The notes beneath the pieces were generated by a model. The model saw nothing but the letters and a program-made list of their open reading frames with translations. It was not told where the DNA came from and made no database searches. A DNA stretch of 64,000 nt from Xanthomonas sp. DAR 80977 (lineage in GTDB: Bacteria; Pseudomonadota; Gammaproteobacteria; Xanthomonadales; Xanthomonadaceae): the NCBI RefSeq assembly GCF_041240605.1, contig NZ_CP162487.1:3789001-3853000 (forward strand), written 5' to 3'. The position numbers and the translations under genes were made by a program. Of the stretch, positions 25,247 through 34,390 are shown piece by piece. Position 1 is the stretch's first letter. Each line of letters begins with the position of its first letter.

Positions 25247-26248
25247 ATGAAAGCCTTCACCATCGAGCGCTATGGAAAAACGCAGCCTGGCCAGCTCCGC
25301 GACGTGCCCGAACCGCAGGTGGGGGACGACGACGTGCTGGTCAAGATCCACGCGGCGAGCGTCAACGTTCTGGATCTCAAGATCAGAAGCGGCGAATTCA
25401 AGCTGATCCTGCCGTATCGGTTGCCCTTGATTCTGGGCAACGACCTTGCCGGTACGGTCGTGGGGGTCGGCGCGCGCGTGCGCGATTTCAAACCCGGCGA
25501 CGAGGTCTACGCACGCCCGGACGACGATCGCATTGGCACGTTCGCCGAGTTCATCGCCGTCAAGGCGTCGTCCCTGGCGCTGAAACCCAGGAATCTCGGC
25601 ATGGTCGAGGCCGCGTCCCTGCCGCTGGTGGCTCTCACCGCCTGGCAGGCGCTGGTGGAAACCGCAAAACTGCAGAAGGGGCAGAGAGTGTTCATCCAGG
25701 CCGGCTCCGGCGGCGTGGGAACCGTCGCCATCCAGTTGGCCAAGCATCTGGGAGCATTCGTGGCGACGACCACGAGCACGGCCAACATCGAGTTGGTGAA
25801 GGCCCTGGGGGCGGACGTCGTCGTCGATTACAAGAAGCAGGACTTCGCCACGGTGCTGCGCGATTACGACGTGGTGCTCAACAGCCTCGGCAACGACGAG
25901 CTGAAGAAGTCGCTGCAGATTCTCAGGCCCGGGGGGCATCTGATCTCCATCTCCGGGCCGCCCACCCCGGCGTTCGGCGAGACGCGAGGGCTGGCCTGGC
26001 CGCTCAAGCAGGTGTTGCGCCTGCTGAGCTTCGGCATCAGACGCAAGGCAAGAAAGAATGGCGTCGCCTACACGTTTGTGTTCATGCGGGCCGACGGAAA
26101 GCAGCTGGGCGAGATCACCTCCCTGGTCGAAGCAGGTGCGATCCGCCCGGTCATGGACCGGGTATTCCCGTTCGCGCAGACCGGCGAGGCCTTGGCCTAC
26201 GTGGATGGCGGACGGGCCAAGGGCAAAGTCGTGGTGCAGGTGATCTAG
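25247..26248 (+). CDS. Zinc-independent MDR oxidoreductase (quinone reductase type)
   Basis: 333 aa, medium-chain dehydrogenase/reductase fold. The GroES-like N-terminus (KIHAASVNVLDLKIRSGEF) is followed by a Rossmann motif QAGSGGVGTVAIQLAKHLGAFV and the LILGNDLAGTVVGVG segment. Structural and catalytic zinc cysteines are lacking, as in QOR/zeta-crystallin enzymes that reduce quinones or enals with NADPH. Together with the hydrolase, SDR and TetR regulator it suggests detoxification of reactive carbonyl compounds (inference). Confidence 0.88.
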   Translation: MKAFTIERYGKTQPGQLRDVPEPQVGDDDVLVKIHAASVNVLDLKIRSGEFKLILPYRLPLILGNDLAGTVVGVGARVRDFKPGDEVYARPDDDRIGTFAEFIAVKASSLALKPRNLGMVEAASLPLVALTAWQALVETAKLQKGQRVFIQAGSGGVGTVAIQLAKHLGAFVATTTSTANIELVKALGADVVVDYKKQDFATVLRDYDVVLNSLGNDELKKSLQILRPGGHLISISGPPTPAFGETRGLAWPLKQVLRLLSFGIRRKARKNGVAYTFVFMRADGKQLGEITSLVEAGAIRPVMDRVFPFAQTGEALAYVDGGRAKGKVVVQVI

Positions 26249-26350
26249 CATCGCCCCGCACGCCTGCGCCCAGGTCCCGCCCGAATCAGTCGCCCCATTG
26301 CCGACCCGTCATTGGAATTCCTTGGCTGTTGCACACGACAGGAGAACGCG

Positions 26351-27181
26351 GTGAGCTCATACCCAGGCGTCAACACCGGCAAACGCGCGCTGGTGACGGG
26401 CGCATCCAGCGGCATTGGCGCGGCCATGGCGCGCGAGCTCGCCACGCTCGGCATTGATCTCGTGCTGACCGCGCGGCGCCGCGACGCACTCGAAGCGGTC
26501 GCGGCAAGCTGCAAAGGCGTGACCGTCGACATCATCACCGCCGATCTCGGCAGGCCCGACGCTGCGCAGGCATTGTGGGCCGAGGCGATCGCCACCGGCC
26601 CGATCGACATCCTGGTCAATAACGCCGGATTTGGTTACTTCCGCCGTTTCGACGAGGTCGATTGGGCGCGCGACGCAGAGCTTGTCCAACTCAACATCAC
26701 CTCCCTGGTCGCATTGGCGCGCTGCTTCGTCGACGCGCGCAAGACAGGTACCGGTCGCGCGCACATGGTGAACATCGCATCCACTGGCGCGTACCAGTCG
26801 GTGCCGAACATGGCCCTGTACGCCGCATCGAAGGCGTTCGTGCGCAATTTCAGCGAGGCCCTCCACGACGAACACCGCGGCACGCAGCTGTCGGTGACCT
26901 GCGTTTGCCCTGGTGGCACCGAAACGGGGTTTCATGCCGCGTCCGGCGGGGGCGATTACTCATGGATCGCGAACGCATCCACGAAAAGCGCCGAGTTCGT
27001 GGCGCACGCCGCGATCCGCGCGATGCTGGCGGGGAAGCGGACGTTGGTGCCCGGCCTGTTCAACAAGATCTCGTGCTTCGGCGTGCGCCTGTTGACACGA
27101 CGGTTCGCTTCGCGGGTGGCGACCCAGGTCCTCGGCAAACCGCGCCTGGCATTGCCGGCCCGATCGACGCAGCCCGGTTGA
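26351..27181 (+). CDS. Short-chain dehydrogenase/reductase
   Basis: 276 aa. I place the start at GTG 26351 because AGGAGAA lies 7 nt upstream; the frame opens at 26312. Classical SDR: VTGASSGIGAAMA, NNAG in ILVNNAGFGYF, and YAASK in NMALYAASKAF. The VARREAL-like pattern (TARRRDALEAVAASC) resembles the DltE/YbbO branch. The C-terminal ~40 residues (LLTRRFASRVATQVLG) are basic. Last gene of the TetR-controlled group. Confidence 0.87.
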   Translation: MSSYPGVNTGKRALVTGASSGIGAAMARELATLGIDLVLTARRRDALEAVAASCKGVTVDIITADLGRPDAAQALWAEAIATGPIDILVNNAGFGYFRRFDEVDWARDAELVQLNITSLVALARCFVDARKTGTGRAHMVNIASTGAYQSVPNMALYAASKAFVRNFSEALHDEHRGTQLSVTCVCPGGTETGFHAASGGGDYSWIANASTKSAEFVAHAAIRAMLAGKRTLVPGLFNKISCFGVRLLTRRFASRVATQVLGKPRLALPARSTQPG

Positions 27182-27479
27182 CGGCCGGTGGCGCCGCACT
27201 GCGGCGACGAGAGCATCGGCATGCAGCGGGGACAAGGCGCCCGAGCCGTTGCCTCAGCCAGGTCCGGCGCGATGAATGCGCTCGGCTCCGACCCGATGTT
27301 CCTGCGGCCCGAGCCAACTGCGATAGTTCCACGTGCAACCCACAGTGGTGGGTGACCGCCGGCATCGGCGAGCCGCTGCGGGGCCGCTCGCACGGCCCGG
27401 ATGGCGCCCAGGCCCCGCTGGCCCTGGGAGCAGGTGCGCCAGCGGGACGGTTCACGCGGACGGTCCCGCGTGCCCGATC
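27182..27479. other. Intergenic region between convergent SDR and cyoD, with terminator-like stem
   Basis: 298 nt without a supportable gene. A 7-bp stem GCGGGAC/GTCCCGC (27442-27448, 27463-27469) lies just 3' of cyoD and a small ACCCAC/GTGGGT hairpin lies at 27338-27353. Either could end the converging transcripts, but neither has a clear T-run. Confidence 0.4.
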
Positions 27480-27818
27480 TCAATGCATCATGTTGACGTT
27501 GAGGTTGTGCATGACCCACAGCGAGCCGACCACCACGATGCCGATGATCAGCAGCGAGAACAGGCCCACGTGCACGTTGGAGCGCTGCTCGGCGGAGCGG
27601 TCCATGTGCAGGAAGTAGATCAGGTGCACCAGCATCTGCACCGCGGCCAGCACCGCGATGACGATGACGGTCACGCCCTTCGGGAAGGCGCCGCTCATGA
27701 CCATGCCGAACGGGATCACGGTGAGGATCACCGCCATCACGAAGCCGATCAGGTAGGACTTCAGGCCGCCGCCATGCGAGGGCTCGGCGTGTGCGTCGGA
27801 GGAATGGTGGTTGGCCAT
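27480..27818 (-). CDS. cyoD: Cytochrome bo3 ubiquinol oxidase subunit IV
   Basis: 112 aa with a His-rich N-terminus (MANHHSSDAHAEPSHGGG) and three membrane helices. LKSYLIGFVMAVILTVIPFGMVMSG and VQMLVHLIYFLHMDRSAEQR are signatures of CyoD, the small assembly subunit of the oxidase. The start codon shares its A with the cyoC stop (TAATG), so translation is coupled. Last gene of the cyoABCD operon. Confidence 0.95.
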   Translation of the reverse strand: MANHHSSDAHAEPSHGGGLKSYLIGFVMAVILTVIPFGMVMSGAFPKGVTVIVIAVLAAVQMLVHLIYFLHMDRSAEQRSNVHVGLFSLLIIGIVVVGSLWVMHNLNVNMMH

Positions 27819-28432
27819 TACAGCGCTCCCAGCAGGTAGACGATGGTGAACACGCCGATCCAGATCACGTCCAGGAAGTGCCAGAACAGGCTCAGGCACG
27901 CCAGGCGCGTGGTGTTGCGCGGGGTCAGGCCGTTCTTGGCGATCTGGATCACCAGCACCGCCATCCACAGCAGGCCCGAGGCCACGTGCAGGCCGTGGGT
28001 GCCGACCAGGGTGAAGAACGCGGACAGGAACGCGCTGCGGCCGGGACCGGCGCCTTCGTGGATCAGGTGGTTGAACTCGTAGATTTCCATGCCCAGGAAG
28101 CCCAGGCCCAGCGCCGCGGTGACCGCCAGCCAGCCGTACAGGCCGCCCAGGCTGCGCTTGTGCGCGGAGATCATCGCCAGGCCGAAGCTGAGGCTGCTGA
28201 ACAGCAGCAGGAAGGTTTCCACCAGCACGAACTTCAGGTCGAACAGTTCCTTGGCGGTCGGGCCGTCCACCGTCGCGCCGGCCAGCACCGCGTAGGTCGC
28301 GAACAGGCCGGCGAAGATGAGGCAGTCGCTCATCAGATAGACCCAGAACCCGAACACGGTGTTGCCGCCGCTGTCGTGGTGCGCGTGGTCGTCGGCGTGG
28401 ACGGCGTGGTTGTCGAGCGTGGTCGAGGACAT
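27818..28432 (-). CDS. cyoC: Cytochrome bo3 ubiquinol oxidase subunit III
   Basis: 204 aa, five membrane helices. GFWVYLMSDCLIFAGLFATYAVL, HKRSLGGLYGWL, GTHGLHVASGLLWM and LFWHFLDVIWIGVFTIVYL are hallmark COX3/CyoC sequences. The His-rich N-terminus (NHAVHADDHAHHD) is normal for quinol oxidases. It is separated from cyoB by 3 nt. Confidence 0.96.
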   Translation of the reverse strand: MSSTTLDNHAVHADDHAHHDSGGNTVFGFWVYLMSDCLIFAGLFATYAVLAGATVDGPTAKELFDLKFVLVETFLLLFSSLSFGLAMISAHKRSLGGLYGWLAVTAALGLGFLGMEIYEFNHLIHEGAGPGRSAFLSAFFTLVGTHGLHVASGLLWMAVLVIQIAKNGLTPRNTTRLACLSLFWHFLDVIWIGVFTIVYLLGAL

Positions 28433-28435
28433 GGT

Positions 28436-30436
28436 TCAGACCGCCTTTGCGGCATGTGCCGCCTGTTGCTGTTCCAGCAGGGCGAAACGCGCGTTCTCGA
28501 TGCGTTCCACTTCCTCTGCCGGCACCCAGTAGTCGACGTCGTCGTCGAACGTGCGCGCGATGAAGCTGCCGATCATGCCGACCAGGCCGATGATCGCCAT
28601 CCACCAGATGTGCCAGATCAAGCCGAAGCCCAGCACCACGCTGAAGGCGCCGATCCAGACCCCGGCCGCGGTGTTGCGCGGCATGTGGATCGGTTCGTAC
28701 TTGGCCGGACGCGTCCAGCCCTTGCCCTTGAGCTTGTCTTCCCAGAACTGGTCGCGGTCGTCGATGTGCGGCAGCACGGCGAAGTTGTAGAACGGCGGCG
28801 GCGAGGAGGTGGCCCACTCCAGCGTGCGGCCGTCCCACGGGTCGCCGGTCAGGTCCAGGTTGTCCTTGCGCTTCCACAGGCTGTAGCCGATCTGCACCAG
28901 GTTCAGGAAGATGCCGATGCCGATGATCGCCGCGCCGGCCGCGGCCACCATCAGCCACGGCGCCCACTCCGGGTGGTTGTAGCTGTTCATGCGCCGGGTC
29001 ATGCCCATGAAGCCGAGCACGTACAGCGGCATGAAGGCGACGAAGAAGCCGACGATCCAGCACCAGAACGAGGCCTTGCCCAGCGTCTCGTTGAGCTTGA
29101 AGCCGAACGCCTTCGGGAACCAGTAGGTCAGGCCGGCCAGGTAGCCGAACACCACGCCGCCGATGATCACGTTATGGAAGTGCGCGATCAGGAACAGGCT
29201 GTTGTGCAGCACGAAGTCCACCGCCGGGATCGCCAGCATCACCCCGGTCATGCCGCCGATGGTGAAGGTGATGATGAAGCCGATCGTCCACAGCACCGGG
29301 GCGGTCATGCGCACCCGGCCGCGGAACATGGTGAACAGCCAGTTGAAGATCTTCACCCCGGTGGGGATGGAGATGATCATCGTGGTGATGCCGAAGAAGG
29401 CGTTGACGTTGGCGCCCGAGCCCATGGTGAAGAAGTGGTGCAGCCACACGATGAACGACAGCACGCCGATCGCCGAGGTGGCGTAGACCATCGAGGTGTA
29501 GCCGAACAGGCGCTTGCGGCTGAAGGTGGCGATCAGCTCGGAGAAGATGCCGAACGCCGGCAGGATCAGGATGTAGACCTCCGGGTGGCCCCAGATCCAG
29601 ATCAGGTTGACGTACATCATGGCGTTGCCGCCACCGTCGTTGGTGAAGAAGTGCGTGCCCAGGTAGCGGTCGGCGCCCAGCAGCGCCAGCGCCACGGTCA
29701 GGATCGGGAACGCGGCGATGATCAGGATGTTGGTGATCAGCGCGGTCCAGGTGAAGATCGGCATGCGCATCAGGGTCATGCCCGGCGTGCGCATGCGCAT
29801 GATCGTCACGAAGAAGTTGATGCCGGTCAGCAATGTGCCCAGGCCCGATATCTGCAAGGCCCAGATGTAGTAGTCCACGCCGACCCCGGGACTGTATTCC
29901 AGCCCCGACAGCGGCGGGTACGCCAGCCAGCCGGTCTGGGCGAATTCGCCCACACCCAGCGAGATGTTGACCAGCGCCGCGCCGGCCACGAACAGCCAGA
30001 AGCTCAGCGAGTTCAGGAACGGGAACGCCACGTCGCGCGCGCCGATCTGCAGCGGCACGATCAGGTTCAGCAGGCCGGTCATGAACGGCATGGCCATGAA
30101 GAAGATCATGATCACGCCGTGCGCGGTGAAGATCTGGTCGTAGTGGTGCGGCGGGAAGATGCCCTCGTTGCCGCCGTGCGCGATCGCCTGCTGGGTGCGC
30201 ATCATCGCCGCGTCGGCGAAGCCGCGCAGCAGCATGACCAGCGCCACCACGATGTACATGACGCCGATGCGCTTGTGGTCGACCGAGGTGAACCACTCGT
30301 GCCACAGGTAGCCCCACTTCTTGTACTTGGTGATCGCCGCCACGACCAGCAGGCCGAGCAGGCCGGCGCCGCCGAGGGCGCCCATGATGATCGGCTCGTG
30401 GTACGGAACCGCCTCGAGCGTGAGTTTGCCTAGCAT
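28436..30436 (-). CDS. cyoB: Cytochrome bo3 ubiquinol oxidase subunit I
   Basis: 666 aa, the haem-copper catalytic subunit. CuB/haem ligands are visible: HGVIMIFFMAMPF, WIWGHPEVYILILPAFG with its His-Tyr crosslink motif, HHFF, and HFHNVIIGGVVFGYLAG. I use ATG 30436, which overlaps the cyoA stop by one base (TGATG); seven further codons upstream (MHFWRQV) fall inside cyoA. Length matches E. coli CyoB (663). Confidence 0.97.
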   Translation of the reverse strand: MLGKLTLEAVPYHEPIIMGALGGAGLLGLLVVAAITKYKKWGYLWHEWFTSVDHKRIGVMYIVVALVMLLRGFADAAMMRTQQAIAHGGNEGIFPPHHYDQIFTAHGVIMIFFMAMPFMTGLLNLIVPLQIGARDVAFPFLNSLSFWLFVAGAALVNISLGVGEFAQTGWLAYPPLSGLEYSPGVGVDYYIWALQISGLGTLLTGINFFVTIMRMRTPGMTLMRMPIFTWTALITNILIIAAFPILTVALALLGADRYLGTHFFTNDGGGNAMMYVNLIWIWGHPEVYILILPAFGIFSELIATFSRKRLFGYTSMVYATSAIGVLSFIVWLHHFFTMGSGANVNAFFGITTMIISIPTGVKIFNWLFTMFRGRVRMTAPVLWTIGFIITFTIGGMTGVMLAIPAVDFVLHNSLFLIAHFHNVIIGGVVFGYLAGLTYWFPKAFGFKLNETLGKASFWCWIVGFFVAFMPLYVLGFMGMTRRMNSYNHPEWAPWLMVAAAGAAIIGIGIFLNLVQIGYSLWKRKDNLDLTGDPWDGRTLEWATSSPPPFYNFAVLPHIDDRDQFWEDKLKGKGWTRPAKYEPIHMPRNTAAGVWIGAFSVVLGFGLIWHIWWMAIIGLVGMIGSFIARTFDDDVDYWVPAEEVERIENARFALLEQQQAAHAAKAV

Positions 30437-31377
30437 CACTTGTCTCCAGAAGTGCACATGGCGACCGGCTCAGCAGCCGATGCCGGATGGGCGTCGTGGC
30501 CTTCCATCTTGTGGCCCTTGCCCATCATGTATTTGTCGAGCAACGACTTGAACATGCCGTCCTGCACCGACGAGTAGTAGGTCACCGGGTACTGCGCCTT
30601 GTCGTTGCGGTTGGCCGCCAGGATCTGGAACTCCGCCTGGTCCAGCGCCTTCGGCGCGGCCTTGACCTTGGCCACCCAGGCGTCGAAACCGGCCTGGTCG
30701 GTGGCGTGCGCGGCGAAGCCCATCTTCGAGAAGCCGTGGCCGCTGTAGTTCGCCGACAGGCCGAAGTACTCGCCAGGCTCGTTGGCGATCAGGTGCAGCT
30801 TGGTCTCCATGCCGGCCATCGCGTAGATCTGCGTGCCCAGGTGCGGGATGAAGAACGAGTTCATCACCGTGTCGGAGGTGATCTTGAAGTTCAGCGGCGT
30901 ATCCACCGGGAACGCGATCTCGTTGACCGTGGCGATGCCCTGCTCCGGGTAGATGAACATCCATTTCCAGTCCAGCGCCACCGCCTCGATGGTGATCGGC
31001 TTGACCTTGGAATCCAGCGGCTTGTACGGGTCCAGCTCATGCGAGGAGCGCCAGGTCAGCACCGCCAGCACCAGGATGATCATGCACGGGATCGACCACA
31101 CCACCACCTCGATCGCGGTGGAATGCGACCAGTTCGGCTCGTAGCGGGCCTTGGTGTTGGAGGCGCGGTAGCGCCAGGCGAAGGCCAGGGTCATCACGAT
31201 GACCGGGATCACCACCAGCAGCATCAGCACCACCGAGGTGATCAGCAACGTCTTTTCGTCGTGGCCGATCTGTCCCTTGGGGTTGAGGATGGCCGCGTCG
31301 CAGCCGGCCAGCAGCAGCGCAGGCAGGAGCGACAGACCGGAGCGCAGCGAGCGCCGGAGTTGTTTCAACGGAATCAT
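30436..31377 (-). CDS. cyoA: Cytochrome bo3 ubiquinol oxidase subunit II (lipoprotein)
   Basis: 313 aa from ATG 31377. The signal ends in LLLAGC, giving a lipidated Cys, followed by two transmembrane helices and a periplasmic cupredoxin domain (DWKWMFIYPEQGIATVNE, SDTVMNSFFIPHLGTQIYAM). The CuA cysteines of cytochrome c oxidases are absent, confirming a quinol oxidase. It is first gene of cyoABCD; cyoE for haem O is not in the window. The C-terminal tail is His/Met-rich (MMGKGHKMEGHDAHP). Confidence 0.96.
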   Translation of the reverse strand: MIPLKQLRRSLRSGLSLLPALLLAGCDAAILNPKGQIGHDEKTLLITSVVLMLLVVIPVIVMTLAFAWRYRASNTKARYEPNWSHSTAIEVVVWSIPCMIILVLAVLTWRSSHELDPYKPLDSKVKPITIEAVALDWKWMFIYPEQGIATVNEIAFPVDTPLNFKITSDTVMNSFFIPHLGTQIYAMAGMETKLHLIANEPGEYFGLSANYSGHGFSKMGFAAHATDQAGFDAWVAKVKAAPKALDQAEFQILAANRNDKAQYPVTYYSSVQDGMFKSLLDKYMMGKGHKMEGHDAHPASAAEPVAMCTSGDK

Positions 31378-31759
31378 CGAACGATCCAATTGCGTAGGGG
31401 ATGCGGACCGCGCAGTGGCGAACGGGGAGCGGCGCAGACGGGCCTTTCCACGTTTCCTGCGGCATCCTGGCCGGCATGCGCGATCGACCCCGCATTTTAT
31501 GCTGCCCTGCGGCATCTCCGAAAGCCATTGACAAGCCCGAGCGTGCGCACAGGCGCGTTTTCGTGTGCGACACATTGCCGCACCCGCGTGCGACGGATCG
31601 CCGCAGCCGGGCCGCCGCGCCCGCGGCGCGCGCCCATTTCGCAGGCATCGGAGATGCAACCGGGCACCGGCCAGCCCCCGTCGCGGCGCCGCCCTCCCCT
31701 CTGGGCAAAGGACGCGCGCGGATGCGTGCGGGCCGTGCAGGCGGCCGCGGCGCCCGGCG
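31378..31759. other. Intergenic region upstream of cyoA
   Basis: 382 nt between the cyoA start and the stop of the YheO-type regulator, both minus strand. It must hold the cyo promoter. On the minus strand a TTGTCA (about 31533-31528) and CATAAA (about 31502-31497) are visible but their spacing is too wide for a confident sigma-70 call. The rest is very GC-rich with no gene I can support. Confidence 0.35.
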
Positions 31760-32533
31760 CTACGGCCGCGCCGCCGCCTTCTTCTGCTTGATCTGCTCGA
31801 TGTAGTTGTAGATGGTGAAGCGGCTGACCCCCAGCGCCGCCGCCACCTGCTCCACGCTGTTGCGGATCAGGAACAGGCCGCGATGCATCATCGCCTCCAC
31901 CGCGTACATCTTCTCTTCCTTGTTCATCAGCGCCGGCGGCTTCATGAAGCGCTTGACCGCGTCGTCGATGATCTCCTGCATCATCGCCTCCAGCCCGACC
32001 TCGGCGGCGGGCGCCTCGCTGCGCGGCGGCTTGGCCTTCCGGTGCAGCATCTGCTCCAGCCAGCCATGCGCCATCTCGAACACGGTCATGTCGGCATTGA
32101 GGCACAGCGCGGCCACCGGCAGGCCGGCGCCGTCGCGGAACAGCAGGGTGGCCGAGCGCAGCTGGCGGCCGGCGGCATTGGTGGTCTGGTACTCGTCGAC
32201 GATCGACCAGCTGATCGTGCCGGTGCCGGCCACGTCGCGGTAGAGCTCGCTGAAGCCGGCGTCCTCGCGCGGGCCGCTGAGGATCGGGTCGCCGAGGTTG
32301 CGCCCGGACACGTGGCCGTTGGCGATCGCCCGCACCGAGGAGCCGGGCGCGGACAGGTCGTGCAGCACCACCTCGATGTTCTCGCCGATCACCCCGCCGA
32401 GCAGGGTCACCACCGGCTCGAGCAGCGCGAACAGGTCGCGCACCTGCACGCCCGCCCCCAGTCCCTGCGCCGGCGCCGCCTGGCCGCGCTTGCGCCTGGC
32501 GGCCGGCGCCGCGCCCTTTTTCGCTGTTGCCAT
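31760..32533 (-). CDS. YheO-type transcriptional regulator (PAS-like plus C-terminal HTH)
   Basis: 257 aa from ATG 32533 (MATAKKGAAPAARRKRG, a basic N-terminus). The YheO/PAS-like sensor domain covers about 40-150 (LLEPVVTLLGGVIGENIEVVLHDLS...SVRAIANGHVSGRNLGDP). The C-terminal HTH_22-type DNA-binding domain is near 205-250 (RGLFLIRNSVEQVAAALGVSRFTIYNYIEQI). DadR- or YheO-like members regulate amino-acid catabolism or racemases. It is divergent from the ten-gene peptidase/PLP operon across a 243-nt gap that contains a clear palindrome, making it the likely regulator of that operon. Confidence 0.88.
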   Translation of the reverse strand: MATAKKGAAPAARRKRGQAAPAQGLGAGVQVRDLFALLEPVVTLLGGVIGENIEVVLHDLSAPGSSVRAIANGHVSGRNLGDPILSGPREDAGFSELYRDVAGTGTISWSIVDEYQTTNAAGRQLRSATLLFRDGAGLPVAALCLNADMTVFEMAHGWLEQMLHRKAKPPRSEAPAAEVGLEAMMQEIIDDAVKRFMKPPALMNKEEKMYAVEAMMHRGLFLIRNSVEQVAAALGVSRFTIYNYIEQIKQKKAAARP

Positions 32534-32656
32534 CGAATCGTTCCGTCCTGAGGAGTGCCCGGCGAATGCGCACCGGCCATCTTGCCGGCTGCGCCGGCAG
32601 GCGTCGAGACGGCAGCGTGCCGGCACGCAAACGGACAGGAAGATCGTGACGCGGCC

Positions 32657-32685
32657 TTGACATACAAATTATTTTTGTATATCAA
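32657..32685. promoter_or_regulatory. Palindromic operator between YheO-type regulator and peptidase operon
   Basis: TTGACATACAAA (32657-32668) and TTTGTATATCAA (32674-32685) form 12-bp arms with a single mismatch and a 5-nt spacer (TTATT). It is the only AT-rich block in the divergent gap and lies 92 nt before the first peptidase gene. It also contains a TTGACA -35-like box. I infer it binds the adjacent regulator. Confidence 0.6.
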
Positions 32686-32776
32686 CAAACTGTTGAAGCA
32701 GCATCGCATCGCGGCCAAGGGGGCCGCCGCCGCCCATGCATCGGGCGTCCAGCCACGCTTCGCCAGGGGAAACACC

Positions 32777-34387
32777 GTGCTGTCCATGCCGACGTCCATG
32801 CCGTCCGCCAGATCGTGCTGTCGCGCCGATGCCTGGCTGCGCCCGTTCGCGGCCGCGGCGGCGCTGTGGCTGTCCGGCATCGCCGGTGCCGCGGCGGCGG
32901 TGCCGGTGCATGCCGACGTGCAGCTGCGCTCGGCCGGCCGCGTGGCCGTCGACGGCCACGGCACGCTGCGCTACGGCGCCGAGGCCGGCCTGCTGCCGAT
33001 CCACGAGGACGCGACCGGGCGGCTGCTGGCCTCGGTGTTCTTCGTCGGCTACAGCGTCCCGGCCGGCGCCGGCGCGGCGCGGCCGCTCACCTTCCTGTGG
33101 AACGGCGGTCCCGGCTCGAATTCCGCGCAGTTGCACATGGGCGTCGGCCCGCGCCGCCTGGACGCCGCCGCGCGCCTGCCGGACTGGACGCCGGCGCAGA
33201 GCGAACGGCCGCTGGTCGACAACGCCGACAGCTGGCTGGGCGCCAGCGACCTGGTGTTCGTCGATCCGGTGGGCACCGGCTACAGCCGCGCGGCAGAGGC
33301 CAGGGACCTGCCCACGCTGTACACCTCGCATGGCGATGCGGAAGTGATCGCCGAGGCGATCCGGGTCTACCTGACCCGCCACGACGCCTGGGACCGCCCG
33401 CTGTACCTGGCCGGCGAAAGCTATGGCGTGACCCGCGCGATGCTGGTCGCCGAAGTGCTGGAGCGCCGCGGCATGCCGGTGCGCGGCGTGGTGCTGGTGT
33501 CCTACAACCTCGAGCTGGGCACGGCGCCGGCGGCGTACCCGGAAGACGCGTTGAACCTGCCGCAGTTCACCGCCGCGGCGCACTACCACCGGCGCCTGGA
33601 CCCGACGCTGCAGGCGCTGGACGAAGCGAGCGCGGTGGCCCGCGCGCAGGCGTGGATGCAGCAGGACTACCTGCCGTTCCTGTCCGCCCCGGCCGCGCAG
33701 ACGCCCGAAGCGCGGCGCCGCATCCTGGACGGGCTGGTGCGCTTCACCGGCCTGCGCGCACAGGACATCGATGCCAAGCAGCTGACCGTGTCCACCGCCG
33801 ATTTCGCCGACCGCCTGCTCGCCGACCGGGGCCTGGAGCTGGGCCGCTACGACCTGCGCATGACTGCCCCGCGCCGCGCCAAGGACGCGCCGTGGCTGCC
33901 GGGGATCGACCCCAGCCTGCAGCCGATGGCCGGCCTGATGAACGGCACCTCGCGCGTGTTCAACCGCTACCTGCGCCAGCAGCTGGGCTTCGACAGCGAC
34001 CTGCTGTATCGCGGCCCGTTCGGCAACGCGGTGCATCCGCTGCCGCGCTCGATCGACCCGAAGAGCGGCATGCCGGACGACTGGATGGCGCAACTGTGGG
34101 ATTTCTCGCAGAAGATTCCCGACGGCGCCGCTGCGCCGCTGCGCAAGGCGATGGACCAGGACCCGCAGTTGCGCGTGCTGACCCTGCGCGGCCGCTACGA
34201 CGGCTGGCCCTGCGAAAGCTCGGTGGAAACCACCCGCGCCGCCGGCCCGCGCTACGCCGCGCGGGTGACCAACCTGTGCCTGCAGGGCGGGCACATGTGG
34301 TACTCCGAACGCGCCAGCCGCGCCCAGGGCCGCCACGCGTTCGAGCACTTCCTCGCCGCCTCTCCCACCCTTCCCAGCACGGACTAG
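32777..34387 (+). CDS. Exported S10-family serine carboxypeptidase (copy 1)
   Basis: 536 aa if started at GTG 32777, which has AGGGGA 6 nt upstream; ATG 32786 is the alternative. A signal peptide lies around residues 8-41. S10 signatures: LTFLWNGGPGSNSAQLHMGVGP, FVDPVGTGYSR, nucleophile S215 in LAGESYGVTR, acid in LRGRYDGWPCES and base in LQGGHMWY. It should cleave C-terminal residues from peptides in the periplasm or outside. First gene of a ten-gene operon; the next S10 gene begins 3 nt after its stop. The C-terminal GGHM motif is shared with the second copy. Confidence 0.93.
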   Translation: MLSMPTSMPSARSCCRADAWLRPFAAAAALWLSGIAGAAAAVPVHADVQLRSAGRVAVDGHGTLRYGAEAGLLPIHEDATGRLLASVFFVGYSVPAGAGAARPLTFLWNGGPGSNSAQLHMGVGPRRLDAAARLPDWTPAQSERPLVDNADSWLGASDLVFVDPVGTGYSRAAEARDLPTLYTSHGDAEVIAEAIRVYLTRHDAWDRPLYLAGESYGVTRAMLVAEVLERRGMPVRGVVLVSYNLELGTAPAAYPEDALNLPQFTAAAHYHRRLDPTLQALDEASAVARAQAWMQQDYLPFLSAPAAQTPEARRRILDGLVRFTGLRAQDIDAKQLTVSTADFADRLLADRGLELGRYDLRMTAPRRAKDAPWLPGIDPSLQPMAGLMNGTSRVFNRYLRQQLGFDSDLLYRGPFGNAVHPLPRSIDPKSGMPDDWMAQLWDFSQKIPDGAAAPLRKAMDQDPQLRVLTLRGRYDGWPCESSVETTRAAGPRYAARVTNLCLQGGHMWYSERASRAQGRHAFEHFLAASPTLPSTD

Positions 34388-34390
34388 CCC

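Noticed and set aside
27480..29063. Apparent 527-aa fusion reading through cyoD and cyoC/cyoB
   Set aside because: Only the last 112 residues (CyoD) are real; the upstream part is out of frame with cyoC and cyoB.
31378..31759. cyoE or another small gene upstream of cyoA
   Set aside because: No frame in this gap shows a UbiA-type prenyltransferase motif or any credible protein.
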